DNA of 64,000 bases from an uncultured Tenacibaculum sp. (GTDB lineage: Bacteria > Bacteroidota > Bacteroidia > Flavobacteriales > Flavobacteriaceae). The translations under genes and the position numbers were made by a program. Below are positions 17,704-27,751 of this stretch, one piece after another. Positions within the stretch are counted from its first letter, which is position 1, and each line of letters begins with the position of its first letter. The notes under the pieces were generated by a model. It was not told where the DNA came from and made no database searches. It saw nothing but the letters and a program-made list of their open reading frames with translations. Location of the stretch: NCBI GenBank assembly GCA_947498055.1, contig CANMJA010000015.1, forward strand, positions 32,551-96,550, given 5' to 3'.

Positions 17704-19037
17704 TGAAACGATTAGTTGTTCTTGGAGGTGGAGAAAGTGGAGTTGGTACAGCAATTTTAGGAAAGCAAAAAGGATATGAAGTTTTTGTTTCTGATAAAGG
17801 AGAAATAACAAAAGAGTATAAAGAAGTTCTTGTAAATAATAGAATAGAGTTTGAAGAAAATCAACATACAGAAGATAGAATTTTGAATGCTGATTTAGTA
17901 ATGAAAAGCCCTGGAATTCCAGATAAAGTAGCTTTAATTGAAAAAATAAAATCAAAAAAAATAAAAGTAATTTCAGAAATAGAGTTTGCTTTTCATTATA
18001 CAGACGCAACGATAGTTGGAATAACAGGTTCTAATGGTAAAACCACCACAACCATGTTAACGCATCATGTTTTAACAGGTGCTAACATGAATGTTGGTGT
18101 TGCAGGAAATATTGGAGATAGTTTTGCAAAACAAGTAGCGAGTAAAAACTATGATAAGTATGTGTTAGAGTTAAGTAGTTTTCAGTTAGATGGAATAGAA
18201 AAATTTAAATGTCATATAGCTATTATAACCAATATAACACCAGATCATTTAGATAGGTATGACTATGATTTTAATAAATATATAGCATCCAAATTTAAAG
18301 TTATAAAAAATCAATCTGAAAACGATTTTTTAATTTATGACTATGAAGATGAAGCTATTTTAAATTGGTTAAAAGAGAATAAAATAGCATCCAAATTAGT
18401 GCCATTTTCTTTAGAAAAAGAATTAGAAAATGGTGCATTTTTAAGAGAAGATAATATTGTAATAAGATTAAACGACGAGGAGTATATAATGAATACATCA
18501 TATTTGAAAATAAAAGGAAAGCACAATACTAAAAATGCCATGGCGTCAATGCTGGCTTCTAAATTGTTACAAGCTAGAAATGAAAACGTGACAGAAAGTA
18601 TGTCTAGTTTTGAAGGAGCTGAGCATCGTTTAGAGAAAGTAATAAAAGTAGAAGGAGTTACCTATGTGAATGATAGCAAGGCTACGAATATAAATGCTGC
18701 ATTTTATGCTTTAGAATGTATGGATGAGCCAACAGTGTGGATTGTAGGTGGTGTAGATAAAGGAAATGATTATACAGATTTATTGCCTTTGGTTAGAGAA
18801 AAAGTAAAAGGGATTGTTTGTTTAGGTTTAGATAATGAAAAAATTATAGAAACTTTTCAAAATGTAGTAGATGTAATTGTAGAAACAGCAGGAGCGGAAG
18901 AAGCTGTAAAAGTTTCTCACAAAATAGCACAGAATGGAGATACCGTTTTGTTATCACCAGCTTGCGCTAGTTTCGATTTGTTTGATAACTACGAAGATAG
19001 AGGTAGAAAATTTAAAACTGCAGTACGAAATTTATAG
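17703..19037 (+). CDS. murD: UDP-N-acetylmuramoylalanine-D-glutamate ligase MurD
   Basis: The start chosen is the ATG at 17703, which shares its A with the mraY TAA. This gives 444 residues beginning [20 protein letters not shown], the classic N-terminal UDP-MurNAc-binding domain. An upstream in-frame start would add 19 residues lying inside mraY and is unlikely. The ATP loop is GITGSNGKTTTTM and the C-terminal domain has VTYVNDSKATN and LSPACASFDLFDNYEDRG. It adds D-glutamate to UDP-MurNAc-L-Ala. Confidence 0.96.
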   Translation: MKRLVVLGGGESGVGTAILGKQKGYEVFVSDKGEITKEYKEVLVNNRIEFEENQHTEDRILNADLVMKSPGIPDKVALIEKIKSKKIKVISEIEFAFHYTDATIVGITGSNGKTTTTMLTHHVLTGANMNVGVAGNIGDSFAKQVASKNYDKYVLELSSFQLDGIEKFKCHIAIITNITPDHLDRYDYDFNKYIASKFKVIKNQSENDFLIYDYEDEAILNWLKENKIASKLVPFSLEKELENGAFLREDNIVIRLNDEEYIMNTSYLKIKGKHNTKNAMASMLASKLLQARNENVTESMSSFEGAEHRLEKVIKVEGVTYVNDSKATNINAAFYALECMDEPTVWIVGGVDKGNDYTDLLPLVREKVKGIVCLGLDNEKIIETFQNVVDVIVETAGAEEAVKVSHKIAQNGDTVLLSPACASFDLFDNYEDRGRKFKTAVRNL

Positions 19038-19040
19038 GTA

Positions 19041-20228
19041 TTGAAAAACATATTAAAACATATAAAAGGAGATAGACCTATATGGGCGATAGTGGCAGTG
19101 CTAGCAATTTTGTCTTTTATGCCAGTATATAGTGCAAGTACTAATTTAGTATATGTGGTAGGTAATGGTTCTACAACAGGCCATTTAATTAAACATATTG
19201 CATTGTTAATTATGGGGTTTGGTATTTTATATGGAGTGCATAAAATACCTTATAGATATTTTAGTGGAGGTTCTGTGCTTATGTTGCCAATAATAGTTCT
19301 TTTATTGGTAGTTACTCTATCTCAGGGAACTACAATTGGAGGGGCTAATGCAAGTAGATGGATACGTATTCCTTTTGTGGGGGTCGGTTTTCAGACATCT
19401 ACATTAGCAAGCTTAGTTTTGTTAGTGTATGTAGCTCGTTATTTAGCGAAAAATAAAGAGAAAAATATTGTATTTAGAGAAAGTTTAATTCAGTTGTGGT
19501 TACCAGTTGGAGTTATTTTATTTTTAATTCTTCCAGCTAACTTTTCTACTACAGCAATTGTTTTTTCTATGATCGTTTTATTAACTTTTATTGGGGGATA
19601 TCCAATGAAATATATCGCTAATATTTTAGGGATGGGAATAATTGCACTAGGACTTTTTGTCTTAGTTGTTAAAGCTTTCCCAGATTTAATGAAAAATAGG
19701 GTAGATACATGGGAAAGAAGAATAGAAGGTTTTTTCTCAGAAGAGAACAAAGAGAATTATCAAGTAGAAAAAGCCAAAATAGCGATAGCTACGGGTGGTA
19801 TCGTAGGAAAAGGAGCTGGTAAAAGTGTGCAGAAAAACTTTTTGCCGCAATCTTCTTCCGATTTTATTTATGCAATTATAGTAGAAGAGTTTGGTTTAAT
19901 AGGAGCTTTGTTTGTAATTTTTATTTACTTCCTTTTATTGTTTCGAATACTTATTGTTGCTAAAAAAGCAACGACAATTTTTGCAACATTATTGGTAGTT
20001 GGAGTAGGTTTGCCAATTATTTTTCAGGCAATGATTAATATGGCAGTAGCAGTAAATGTTTTTCCAGTTACAGGACAAACTTTACCTTTAATTAGTAGTG
20101 GAGGAACCTCAATATGGATGACTTGTTTTGCAATAGGAATGATATTGAGTGTAAGTGCTTCTAAAAATGAAACAGAAGAATCTATTTTAGACGATAATCC
20201 GTTGCATATTTTGCATGAAACATTATAA
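19041..20228 (+). CDS. ftsW: Septal peptidoglycan glycosyltransferase FtsW
   Basis: A 395-residue SEDS-family membrane protein with about ten helices. It polymerises lipid II at the septum together with FtsI. The first helix follows a short basic tail. The large periplasmic loop contains the conserved catalytic-loop region [28 protein letters not shown]. The C-terminal end has [16 protein letters not shown]. It starts with TTG 3 bp after murD. The second SEDS protein of this window, RodA, sits in the mre cluster. Confidence 0.96.
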   Translation: MKNILKHIKGDRPIWAIVAVLAILSFMPVYSASTNLVYVVGNGSTTGHLIKHIALLIMGFGILYGVHKIPYRYFSGGSVLMLPIIVLLLVVTLSQGTTIGGANASRWIRIPFVGVGFQTSTLASLVLLVYVARYLAKNKEKNIVFRESLIQLWLPVGVILFLILPANFSTTAIVFSMIVLLTFIGGYPMKYIANILGMGIIALGLFVLVVKAFPDLMKNRVDTWERRIEGFFSEENKENYQVEKAKIAIATGGIVGKGAGKSVQKNFLPQSSSDFIYAIIVEEFGLIGALFVIFIYFLLLFRILIVAKKATTIFATLLVVGVGLPIIFQAMINMAVAVNVFPVTGQTLPLISSGGTSIWMTCFAIGMILSVSASKNETEESILDDNPLHILHETL

Positions 20229-20230
20229 AT

Positions 20231-21322
20231 ATGAAAAAATCTATTAATGTTATTATAAGTGGAGGAGGTACAGGAGGTCATATATATCCTGCAATAGCTA
20301 TTGCTAATGAAATTAAGTTACGTTACCCAGAAGCGAATATACTTTTTGTAGGGGCAAAGGATAAAATGGAAATGGAAAAAGTACCGAAAGCTGGATATGA
20401 TATTAAAGGATTATGGATTTCTGGAATTCAAAGGAAATTAACATTTAGTAATCTGATTTTTCCTTTTAAGTTGATTAGTAGCTTGTGGAAAGCAAACAAA
20501 ATTATAAATAAATTTAAGCCAGATGTAGTTATAGGAACAGGAGGTTTTGCTAGTGGGCCGACATTAATGATGGCGAATAGAAAAAAAATACCAACATTAA
20601 TTCAAGAGCAAAACTCTTACCCAGGCATAACAAATAAATTATTGGCAAAAAAAGCACATAAAATATGTGTAGCTTATGATAATTTAGAGCGATTCTTTCC
20701 GTTAAATAAAATTGTGAAAACAGGAAATCCAGTACGACAAGATTTGCTTTCAATTCACACGAAAGTCGAGGAAGCAAAAACATTTTTCAAATTAGATAAA
20801 AAAAAGAAAACTGTTTTAGTGATCGGTGGAAGTTTAGGAGCAAAAAGAGTAAATCAATTAATAGTTACTGAGTTAGATTTTTTTAAAAATCAAGAAATAC
20901 AATTAATATGGCAATGTGGTAAGTTGTATTATCAGCAATATAAGGAGTTTAACAAAAGAGAAGATGTTCAGGTACATGAGTTTTTAAATCGTATGGATTT
21001 AGCGTATGCAGCTGCAGATTATATTATTTCAAGAGCAGGAGCAAGTTCCGTTTCAGAATTATGTATCGTAGGAAAACCAACGCTATTTATACCTTCTCCA
21101 AATGTAGCAGAAGATCATCAAACAAAGAATGCAAATTCCATTGTAGAGAAACACGGAGCTATTATGATTAAAGAGAGTGATTTGCATACGTTTTCTGTGG
21201 TTTTTGAAATGCTTTTAAAAGATAAAGGAAAGCAAGAAAGTTTAAGTGAGAATATCAAAGAATTAGCATTGCCAAATGCTACTAATGATATAGTAAATAA
21301 AATAGAAAAATTAATTAGTTAG
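20231..21322 (+). CDS. murG: UDP-GlcNAc:lipid I N-acetylglucosaminyltransferase MurG
   Basis: A 363-residue GT28 glycosyltransferase acting at the inner face of the membrane, converting lipid I to lipid II. The N-terminal glycine loop is [26 protein letters not shown] and IQEQNSYPG follow, and the C-terminal UDP-GlcNAc site shows [23 protein letters not shown] and [14 protein letters not shown]. The start lies 2 bp after ftsW, and the last base of its TAG is the first base of the murC GTG. Confidence 0.97.
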   Translation: MKKSINVIISGGGTGGHIYPAIAIANEIKLRYPEANILFVGAKDKMEMEKVPKAGYDIKGLWISGIQRKLTFSNLIFPFKLISSLWKANKIINKFKPDVVIGTGGFASGPTLMMANRKKIPTLIQEQNSYPGITNKLLAKKAHKICVAYDNLERFFPLNKIVKTGNPVRQDLLSIHTKVEEAKTFFKLDKKKKTVLVIGGSLGAKRVNQLIVTELDFFKNQEIQLIWQCGKLYYQQYKEFNKREDVQVHEFLNRMDLAYAAADYIISRAGASSVSELCIVGKPTLFIPSPNVAEDHQTKNANSIVEKHGAIMIKESDLHTFSVVFEMLLKDKGKQESLSENIKELALPNATNDIVNKIEKLIS

Positions 21323-22671
21323 TGAATTTAAAGGAAATACATAATATTTTTTTCATTGGAATTGGAGGTATTGGAATGAGTGCCATAGCACGTTATTTTT
21401 CTGAAAACAAGAAAAATGTGGCAGGGTATGATAAGACGATTTCACCAATAACAACTAATTTGCAAAAGATTGGGGTACAAATTCACTATGAGGATACTGT
21501 AGAAAATATACTAGATTCTTTTTTAAACAAGGAAGAAACATTGGTAGTGTATACACCAGCAATACCAAATACACACAAGCAGCTCAACTATTATATCAGT
21601 AATGGATTTACGGTTTTAAAAAGAGCGGAAATATTAGGTAAAATTACCGAAAACACATTTTGTTTAGCAGTTGCAGGTACACATGGTAAAACAACAACGT
21701 CTTCTATTTTAGGGCATATAATGCAATCTGAAAAAGCAACATCTTTTTTAGGAGGAATTACAGAGAATTATAATTCTAATTTAATTTCAGGAGAAGATAA
21801 AATATCAGTAGTAGAAGCAGATGAATTTGATCGATCATTTTTAAAACTTTCTCCGAACATAGCTTGTGTTACTTCTATGGATGCGGATCATCTAGATATT
21901 TATGGAGAACATGAAGCTTTGCAAAAATCTTTCTATGAATTTTCTAACAAAGTTTCTGATAAATTAATCGTAGCTAAAGGACTTCCGTTAGAAGGATTAA
22001 CGTATGCAATAGAGGAAGAAGCGGATTATAAAGCATATAACTTAATCGTAGAAAATGGAACGTATTTTTTTGATGTTAAAACACCAAAAAATAAGATAGA
22101 AAATATAGCTTTTAATTTGCCAGGAAGACATAATGTAATGAATGCATTAGCAGCTCTTGCGATGGCAGAGGTATACGGTGTTTCATTACCTGTAATTAAA
22201 GAAAGATTATCTTCTTTTAAAGGAGTGAAGCGTAGATTTTCTTATAAAATTAAAACAAAAAATAAAGTATTAATAGATGATTATGCGCATCATCCAACAG
22301 AAATAAATGCAGTAGAAAGTTCAGTAAGAGAAATGTATCCTAATAAAGATGTTTTAGTTGTTTTTCAACCACATCTATTTAGTAGAACAAGAGATTTTAT
22401 AGATGATTTTGCAAAATCACTAGCAAAATTTGATGAGGTTTTATTGTTAAATATATATCCAGCTAGAGAAGAGCCAATTGAAGGAGTAAGTTCTAGTTGG
22501 TTACTAGAGAAAATAAAGAATAATAGGAAAGAATTAGTTAGTAAAAGGAATCTTATAAGTAAAATAAAAGAATCTAAATCGCAAATAATAACCTTATTAG
22601 GTGCTGGAGATATAGGTTTATTAGTAGATGAAGTTAAAGAGGAATTATTAAAAGAGGTTTTGAATGATTAA
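21322..22671 (+). CDS. murC: UDP-N-acetylmuramate-L-alanine ligase MurC
   Basis: A 449-residue Mur ligase that adds L-alanine to UDP-MurNAc. It begins with GTG, overlapping the murG stop by one base. The N-terminal FIGIGGIGMSAIARYF is the UDP-MurNAc-binding Rossmann loop. The ATP loop is VAGTHGKTTTSSILG near residue 116, and the C-terminal domain contains DDYAHHPTEI and QPHLFSRTRDF. These motifs place it in MurC rather than MurD or MurE. It overlaps ftsQ by 8 bp. Confidence 0.97.
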   Translation: MNLKEIHNIFFIGIGGIGMSAIARYFSENKKNVAGYDKTISPITTNLQKIGVQIHYEDTVENILDSFLNKEETLVVYTPAIPNTHKQLNYYISNGFTVLKRAEILGKITENTFCLAVAGTHGKTTTSSILGHIMQSEKATSFLGGITENYNSNLISGEDKISVVEADEFDRSFLKLSPNIACVTSMDADHLDIYGEHEALQKSFYEFSNKVSDKLIVAKGLPLEGLTYAIEEEADYKAYNLIVENGTYFFDVKTPKNKIENIAFNLPGRHNVMNALAALAMAEVYGVSLPVIKERLSSFKGVKRRFSYKIKTKNKVLIDDYAHHPTEINAVESSVREMYPNKDVLVVFQPHLFSRTRDFIDDFAKSLAKFDEVLLLNIYPAREEPIEGVSSSWLLEKIKNNRKELVSKRNLISKIKESKSQIITLLGAGDIGLLVDEVKEELLKEVLND

Positions 22672-23410
22672 AAAAGGAGCAACATATTTGGTGTTTCTAT
22701 GTTTGATGATATTATTATCAATATTATATGGTTTTACAAAGAAGAGAAACCAACAAAAAAAGATTGAAACCATAGAGGTGGAGTTTGAAGAAGGATCAAA
22801 TCCTTTTTTAACACATGAAACGGTTAATAAATTGTTAATACAAAATCAAGAGACAGTTAAAAACCAATCAAAAAGTGTTATAGATTTACATCATCTAGAA
22901 AATAAGGTGTTGTTAAACCCTTATGTAGAAAGAGCCACAGTATTTATAACGCTTGGGGGAGTGTTAAAAACTGAAATAACACAAAAAGAACCTATTGCAA
23001 GAATAGTTTCTAGTAAAGAAGTGTATTATGTTGATAACTATGGGGCTAAGATACCGTTGTCATCTAATTTTTCAGCCAGAGTTCCTTTAATAAGTGGTGA
23101 AAATTTATCGGGAAAAATAGAAGAAATAACGCAATTAGTGCAATTTATTTCTGAAGATGATTTTCTTAAAAAAGAAATTATAAGTATTCGAAAATTAGAA
23201 ACAAATGAATATGTTTTTAATGTTCGAAGTGGAAATTATGTGATAGAATTTGGTTTATTTGATGATGTGAATGTAAAGTTTAAGAAATTAAAAGCTTTCT
23301 ATAATAAAACATTAAAAGATAAAACAATAAGTAAGTATAAAGTAATTAATGTTAAGTATCACAACCAAGTGGTATGCACAAAACAAAATCAAGATGGAGA
23401 ACAGCAATAA
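22664..23410 (+). CDS. ftsQ: Divisome protein FtsQ
   Basis: A 248-residue bitopic protein. A short basic N-terminus precedes one membrane helix (about 6-24) and a periplasmic region with a POTRA-like segment (THETVNKLLIQ through LLNPYVERATVFITLGGVLKTEITQKEP). The VERATV...L.TEITQKEPIA pattern is characteristic of FtsQ/DivIB. It overlaps murC by 8 bp and ftsA by 17 bp, so all three are probably translationally coupled. It is highly divergent in sequence, and position between murC and ftsA supports the call. Confidence 0.92.
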   Translation: MIKKGATYLVFLCLMILLSILYGFTKKRNQQKKIETIEVEFEEGSNPFLTHETVNKLLIQNQETVKNQSKSVIDLHHLENKVLLNPYVERATVFITLGGVLKTEITQKEPIARIVSSKEVYYVDNYGAKIPLSSNFSARVPLISGENLSGKIEEITQLVQFISEDDFLKKEIISIRKLETNEYVFNVRSGNYVIEFGLFDDVNVKFKKLKAFYNKTLKDKTISKYKVINVKYHNQVVCTKQNQDGEQQ

Positions 23411-24758
23411 AATTGCAGTAGGGTTAGATATTGGTACTACCAAGATTGTTGCCATGATTGGGCGTAAGAACGAATATGATAAAATTGAAGTTCTCGGTAT
23501 TGGTAAAGCAAAAAGCTTGGGGGTTAAAAGAGGTGTTGTTAATAACATTACGCAAACTATTCAATCCATTCAGCAAGCAATAGATGAAGCAGAAAGTGTT
23601 TCTGGAGAAAAAATAAGTGATGTTGTAGTTGGCATAGCAGGGCAACATATTAGAAGCTTACACCATAGTGATTATATTACAAGGCCAGGAGCAGATGAAG
23701 TTATTGAAGAAAATGATATAGAGAACTTGGTAAATCAGGTACATAAATTAGTTATGTTGCCTGGAGAAGAAATTATTCACGTACTACCTCAAGAATTTAA
23801 AGTAGATAGCCAAGCAGATATTAAAGAACCAATAGGAATGTATGGAGGTAGGTTAGAAGCTAATTTTCATGTAGTAGTTGGACAAGTATCTTCTATTAGA
23901 AATATAGGTAGGTGTGTTAAAAGTGCTGGTTTAAATTTAGAAGATATTACTTTAGAGCCTTTAGCTTCTGCTGCAGCAGTTTTAAGTCAAGAAGAAAAAG
24001 AAGCAGGAGTAGCATTGATTGATATAGGAGGAGGTACTACAGATTTAGCAATTTTTAAAGACGGTATTATTCGTCATACAGCAGTAATACCATTTGGAGG
24101 AAATGTAATTACAGAAGATATAAAAGAAGGTTGTTCTATTATTGAAAAGCAAGCAGAATTACTTAAAATTAAATTTGGTTCTGCATGGCCTGGAGAAAAT
24201 AAAGAAACAGAAATTGTATCAATACCTGGTTTAAGAGGAAGAGAACCTAAAGAGATCACGTTAAAAAATCTTTCAAAAATAATACATGCTAGAGTACAAG
24301 AAATTATAGAGCATGTGTATTTAGAAATTAAAAATTATGGTCATGAAACTCAAAAGGGAAAATTAATTGCAGGAATTGTATTAACAGGTGGAGGATCACA
24401 ATTAAAACATTTACGTCAATTAGTAGAATACATTACAGGAATGGATACCCGAATAGGATATCCTAATGAGCATTTGGCAGGAGAAAGCGATTCTGTTTTA
24501 TCAAGCCCTTCCTATGCTACTGCAGTGGGGTTATTAATGGAAGGTTTAGTTAAAAGTGAAAAAGAAGAATATCAAGAGGTAGTTGAAGAAATAATAGTAC
24601 CTCTATCTTCAAAAACAGAAGAGAAAGAAGATAGTATAGAAGACAAAATAATAGAAGAAGTATCACAAAAAAAGCAACGTAAAGCTAAAGTGAAAGGGAA
24701 GTCGTTTTTAGAGAAATTTACAGAAAGATTTAAAGAGTTTCTTGACAACGCAGAATAA
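23394..24758 (+). CDS. ftsA: Cell division protein FtsA
   Basis: An actin-like ATPase that anchors FtsZ to the membrane. The start chosen is the ATG at 23394, giving 454 residues from MENSNKIAVGLDIGTTKIVAMIG, the phosphate-1 loop. An upstream in-frame start at 23349 would extend deep into ftsQ. ALIDIGGGTTDLAIF is phosphate-2 and VLTGGGSQL is the adenosine motif. The tail after about residue 395 is charged and linker-like and ends in FLEKFTERFKEFLDNAE, an amphipathic helix expected to insert into the membrane. A 38-residue gene at 49311 ends with a very similar helix. Confidence 0.96.
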   Translation: MENSNKIAVGLDIGTTKIVAMIGRKNEYDKIEVLGIGKAKSLGVKRGVVNNITQTIQSIQQAIDEAESVSGEKISDVVVGIAGQHIRSLHHSDYITRPGADEVIEENDIENLVNQVHKLVMLPGEEIIHVLPQEFKVDSQADIKEPIGMYGGRLEANFHVVVGQVSSIRNIGRCVKSAGLNLEDITLEPLASAAAVLSQEEKEAGVALIDIGGGTTDLAIFKDGIIRHTAVIPFGGNVITEDIKEGCSIIEKQAELLKIKFGSAWPGENKETEIVSIPGLRGREPKEITLKNLSKIIHARVQEIIEHVYLEIKNYGHETQKGKLIAGIVLTGGGSQLKHLRQLVEYITGMDTRIGYPNEHLAGESDSVLSSPSYATAVGLLMEGLVKSEKEEYQEVVEEIIVPLSSKTEEKEDSIEDKIIEEVSQKKQRKAKVKGKSFLEKFTERFKEFLDNAE

Positions 24759-24805
24759 AATATAGGGATTAAAGTTAAGAGAAAATAAAATAAAGAATAG
24801 TTATT

Positions 24806-26668
24806 ATGAGCGCAGAATTTGATAACATTTCATTTGATATGCCAAAAACACAATCAAACACAATTAAAGTGATTGGTGTTGGAGGTGGAGGTAGCAACGC
24901 AGTAAATCACATGTATAGTGAACAAATACATGGGGTAGACTTTGTTATTTGTAATACCGATGCACAAGCATTAGAGAATAGTCCAATACCTAATAAAATA
25001 CAATTAGGAGCACATTTAACATCAGGTTTAGGAGCTGGTGCTAATCCAGAAATTGGAGCACAAGCAGCAGCAGAGAGTATACAAGAAATACAACAGATGC
25101 TAAACACGCATACAAAAATGGTGTTTATTACTGCTGGTATGGGTGGTGGTACTGGTACAGGTGCAGCTCCCATTATAGCCAGAATTGCAAAAGATATGGA
25201 TATTTTGACGGTAGGAATCGTTACTATGCCATTTCAATTTGAAGGAAGAATGCGCTCAAAGCAAGCTCAAAAAGGAGTAGATGAACTTAGAAGAAATGTA
25301 GATTCTCTTATTGTTATTAATAATAATAAACTTAGAGAAGTATATGGTAATTTAGGTTTTAAATCTGGTTTTTCTAAAGCAGATGAAGTATTAGCAACTG
25401 CGGCTAAAGGAATTGCAGAAGTAATAACACACCACTACAAACAAAATATCGATTTGCACGATGCTAAAACGGTACTTGCAAATAGTGGAACTGCAATAAT
25501 GGGATCTGCAAAAGAAGCAGGAGATAATAGAGCTAAAAATGCGATTGTAAAAGCGCTAGATTCTCCTTTGTTAAATGATAATAAAATTACAGGAGCTAAA
25601 AATGTTTTATTATTAATTGTATCAGGTACCAATGAAGTTACTTTAGACGAGATAGGAGAAATTAACGATTACATACAAACAGAAGCTGGTTACGATGCCA
25701 ATATTATTATGGGTATTGGAGAAGACGAAAGCTTAGAACAAGGAATTTCTGTAACAATTGTAGCTACTGGTTTTGCGCCAGACCAACAAAGTACTATAAA
25801 TAATACAGAAACTAAGAAAATAGTTCATACTTTAGAAGATAATCAAAAAGCTACTTATGAATTTGATAGTAAGAAAAGTATTATTCCAAGAACTTTAGAG
25901 CAACCTATAACAAATAGTAAGAAAGAAAAAATAGTACATGTTCTTGAAGAAGAAACAATAGCACCAAAAGACATACTTGTTAAAACAACGGAAGCTATAA
26001 AAAACATTGATGTTGTTTTTGAAGATCTTAGTTATAATGACATTTCTGAAGAAGAATTTATCATAACAAATATATCACAACAGCAAGAGATTCGTAAAGA
26101 AGAGCCGCCTTTACAACAAAATTTATTGTTTGATTTACCTTTAAATTCTTACGAAGAAATTTTACCAGATACAAAAGAAGAAGGTTTAATTAATACCACA
26201 CAAGAAATTAATAATATAGAAGTTTCTTATGAAGAAATAAAACCAGTTATAGAGAAACGCTATGTCTTAGAAGACTTTGATATACAACCAACCATAGGTA
26301 AAAGCTCGAAGCCAAAAGTAGAAGATAAACAAATAGAAGAAGAATTAAAATTTGAAGTTAGAACAAAAAGGAAAGAAGAATTAAATACGGAAGAAGACTC
26401 AGAAGCTTCTCCTTTAAGTTTAACTATCTCTGAATTACAAAAAAGGGCACAAGAGAGAAGAGAGAAAATGAAAGGTTTTAATTATAAGTTTTCAGATAAA
26501 GTAAATAAAAATATTGACGAAATAGAAAAACAGCCAGCTTATAAACGTTTGGGAGTAGATTTAAACGTTAATACAAAAATAAGCGAGGCAGAAACACCTT
26601 TAGAAAATAACTCAGACGATTTACCTTTGCGTTCAAATAATACTTTTTTGCATGATAATGTAGATTAG
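24806..26668 (+). CDS. ftsZ: Cell division protein FtsZ with long C-terminal linker
   Basis: A tubulin-like GTPase forming the Z-ring. The GTP signature GGGTGTG is at residues 113-119 and the globular core ends near residue 330. The protein is 620 residues, against about 380-400 in E. coli. The extra length is a low-complexity, glutamate-rich linker that should be disordered. It ends in PLRSNNTFLHDNVD. The LHDNVD end takes the place of the usual C-terminal peptide that contacts FtsA, and I recall it as conserved in Flavobacteriia. It is the last gene of the dcw run and is followed by a strong terminator. Confidence 0.97.
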   Translation: MSAEFDNISFDMPKTQSNTIKVIGVGGGGSNAVNHMYSEQIHGVDFVICNTDAQALENSPIPNKIQLGAHLTSGLGAGANPEIGAQAAAESIQEIQQMLNTHTKMVFITAGMGGGTGTGAAPIIARIAKDMDILTVGIVTMPFQFEGRMRSKQAQKGVDELRRNVDSLIVINNNKLREVYGNLGFKSGFSKADEVLATAAKGIAEVITHHYKQNIDLHDAKTVLANSGTAIMGSAKEAGDNRAKNAIVKALDSPLLNDNKITGAKNVLLLIVSGTNEVTLDEIGEINDYIQTEAGYDANIIMGIGEDESLEQGISVTIVATGFAPDQQSTINNTETKKIVHTLEDNQKATYEFDSKKSIIPRTLEQPITNSKKEKIVHVLEEETIAPKDILVKTTEAIKNIDVVFEDLSYNDISEEEFIITNISQQQEIRKEEPPLQQNLLFDLPLNSYEEILPDTKEEGLINTTQEINNIEVSYEEIKPVIEKRYVLEDFDIQPTIGKSSKPKVEDKQIEEELKFEVRTKRKEELNTEEDSEASPLSLTISELQKRAQERREKMKGFNYKFSDKVNKNIDEIEKQPAYKRLGVDLNVNTKISEAETPLENNSDDLPLRSNNTFLHDNVD

Positions 26669-26686
26669 TAGGAGAAAAATAAAGAC

Positions 26687-26716
26687 AAAAAAATCCTGAT
26701 TGCTCAGGATTTTTTT
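26687..26716 (+). terminator. Rho-independent terminator after ftsZ
   Basis: A perfect 13-bp stem, AAAAAAATCCTGA (26687-26699) against TCAGGATTTTTTT (26704-26716), closes a 4-nt loop and ends in a T-run. It lies 19 bp after the ftsZ stop. The symmetry means it could work in both directions, but only the plus-strand cluster ends here. Confidence 0.9.
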
Positions 26717-26801
26717 ATTTTTATAACCATAAAAAAAATAAGTTTCAGACTTATTGTTATAAATAATCAACCTAAAAAAGGTTATAAAGAATTAAAAAAA
26801 T

Positions 26802-27245
26802 ATGAGTGTGCAACAAGAAGTAATGAACAAACTAAAAGAAGCAATGAAGGCAAAAGATACTGTTGCATTAACAGCATTACGTGCTTTAAAATCTGCTTTT
26901 ATGTTAGCAAATACAGAAAACACAGGAGATGTAACAGAAGCAGAAGAAATTAAAATTGTTCAAAAACAAGTAAAGCAACGAAAAGATAGTGCGGCTGTTT
27001 TTACGAAACAAAACAGAGAAGATTTGGCAGCACCAGAATTAGCAGAAGCAAAAATTTTAGAGCAATTTTTACCAGCAGCTTTAAGTGAAGAAGAAATAGC
27101 GAAAATAGTTTTAGAAGTAATTAAAGATACTAATGCAGCAGGAATGAAAGATATGGGGAAAGTTATGGGAGTTGTATCTAATAAAATTGGAGGACAGGCC
27201 GATGGTAAAACAATTTCTACAATTGTAAAGAAAAATTTGATGTAA
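26802..27245 (+). CDS. GatB/YqeY domain-containing protein
   Basis: A 147-residue stand-alone YqeY protein: an N-terminal helical part (QQEVMNKLKEAMKAKDTVALTALRALKSAF) and a C-terminal GatB-like helical domain (DMGKVMGVVSNKIGGQADGKTISTIVKK). The C-terminal fold occurs as the tRNA-binding tail of GatB, but the role of free YqeY is not established. It follows the ftsZ terminator, so it needs its own promoter, though I see no clear TAnnTTTG. The gene is commonly next to ftsZ in Bacteroidetes. The tRNA-Arg gene begins 9 bp downstream. Confidence 0.93.
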   Translation: MSVQQEVMNKLKEAMKAKDTVALTALRALKSAFMLANTENTGDVTEAEEIKIVQKQVKQRKDSAAVFTKQNREDLAAPELAEAKILEQFLPAALSEEEIAKIVLEVIKDTNAAGMKDMGKVMGVVSNKIGGQADGKTISTIVKKNLM

Positions 27246-27254
27246 AAAATTAAA

Positions 27255-27328
27255 GACCTCGTAGTTCAATTGGATAGAATATCAGATTTCGGCTCTGAGG
27301 GTTGGGGGTTCGAGTCCCTTCGAGGTCA
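27255..27328 (+). tRNA. tRNA-Arg (anticodon TCG)
   Basis: The 74 nt fold into a complete cloverleaf. The acceptor GACCTCG pairs with CGAGGTC, the D-arm is GTTC/GAAT, and the anticodon stem TCAGA/TCTGA holds the loop TTTCGGC. The anticodon at positions 34-36 is TCG, reading CGA arginine codons. The T-arm GGGGG/CCCTT has two G-T pairs around TTCGAGT. The discriminator is A and CCA is not encoded. It lies 9 bp after yqeY on the same strand and may be processed from a shared transcript. Confidence 0.95.
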
Positions 27329-27442
27329 CAAGATTACTTGTTTTAATTTTTAAAACAAACAAATATTTATAGGTGTAAATTTTGTTCATTGTTATTTAAA
27401 GCATTTTCCCTTTTAATCTCCTATTTATGACTACTTGTTTTT

Positions 27443-27742
27443 TTATATTTTAGATAAAATTTTTTTATTAATATAAAATGTACCGAAAGGTATAAAAGAG
27501 GCTAATAAAATTTTAAATAGCATCTTTCTTTTCCAATTATACTCACTAGCTACGCCTATGGAAAGGAAAATGAAAAGTAAAAATATAGCTCCATGAATTG
27601 GTCCTATAAATTTTATGACTCCCGATATTTTCATAATATATTTTAAAGGTAGACCTATACATATTAAAATAAGTAGAGAAATACCTTCTAAAACTCCTGT
27701 AATTCTTAATCTATTAATAGATGAAGCAAAATAATTTTCCAT
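27443..27742 (-). CDS. DUF3817-like small membrane protein
   Basis: A 99-residue protein with three hydrophobic segments (about 14-34, 42-62, 75-90). The N-terminal INRLRITGVLEGISLLILICIGLPLKY and the PIHGAIFLLFI motif are typical of the DUF3817/YdzA family of small integral membrane proteins, whose function is unknown. It ends a minus-strand unit with a second membrane protein 9 bp upstream. A TetR-type operator stands before that unit, so expression is probably controlled by the neighbouring TetR regulator. Confidence 0.82.
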   Translation of the reverse strand: MENYFASSINRLRITGVLEGISLLILICIGLPLKYIMKISGVIKFIGPIHGAIFLLFIFLSIGVASEYNWKRKMLFKILLASFIPFGTFYINKKILSKI

Positions 27743-27751
27743 AAATTTTAA

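Noticed and set aside
26737..26755. Second hairpin AATAAGT/ACTTATT after the ftsZ terminator.
   Set aside because: It is a short AT stem with no T-run, expected by chance in this composition.
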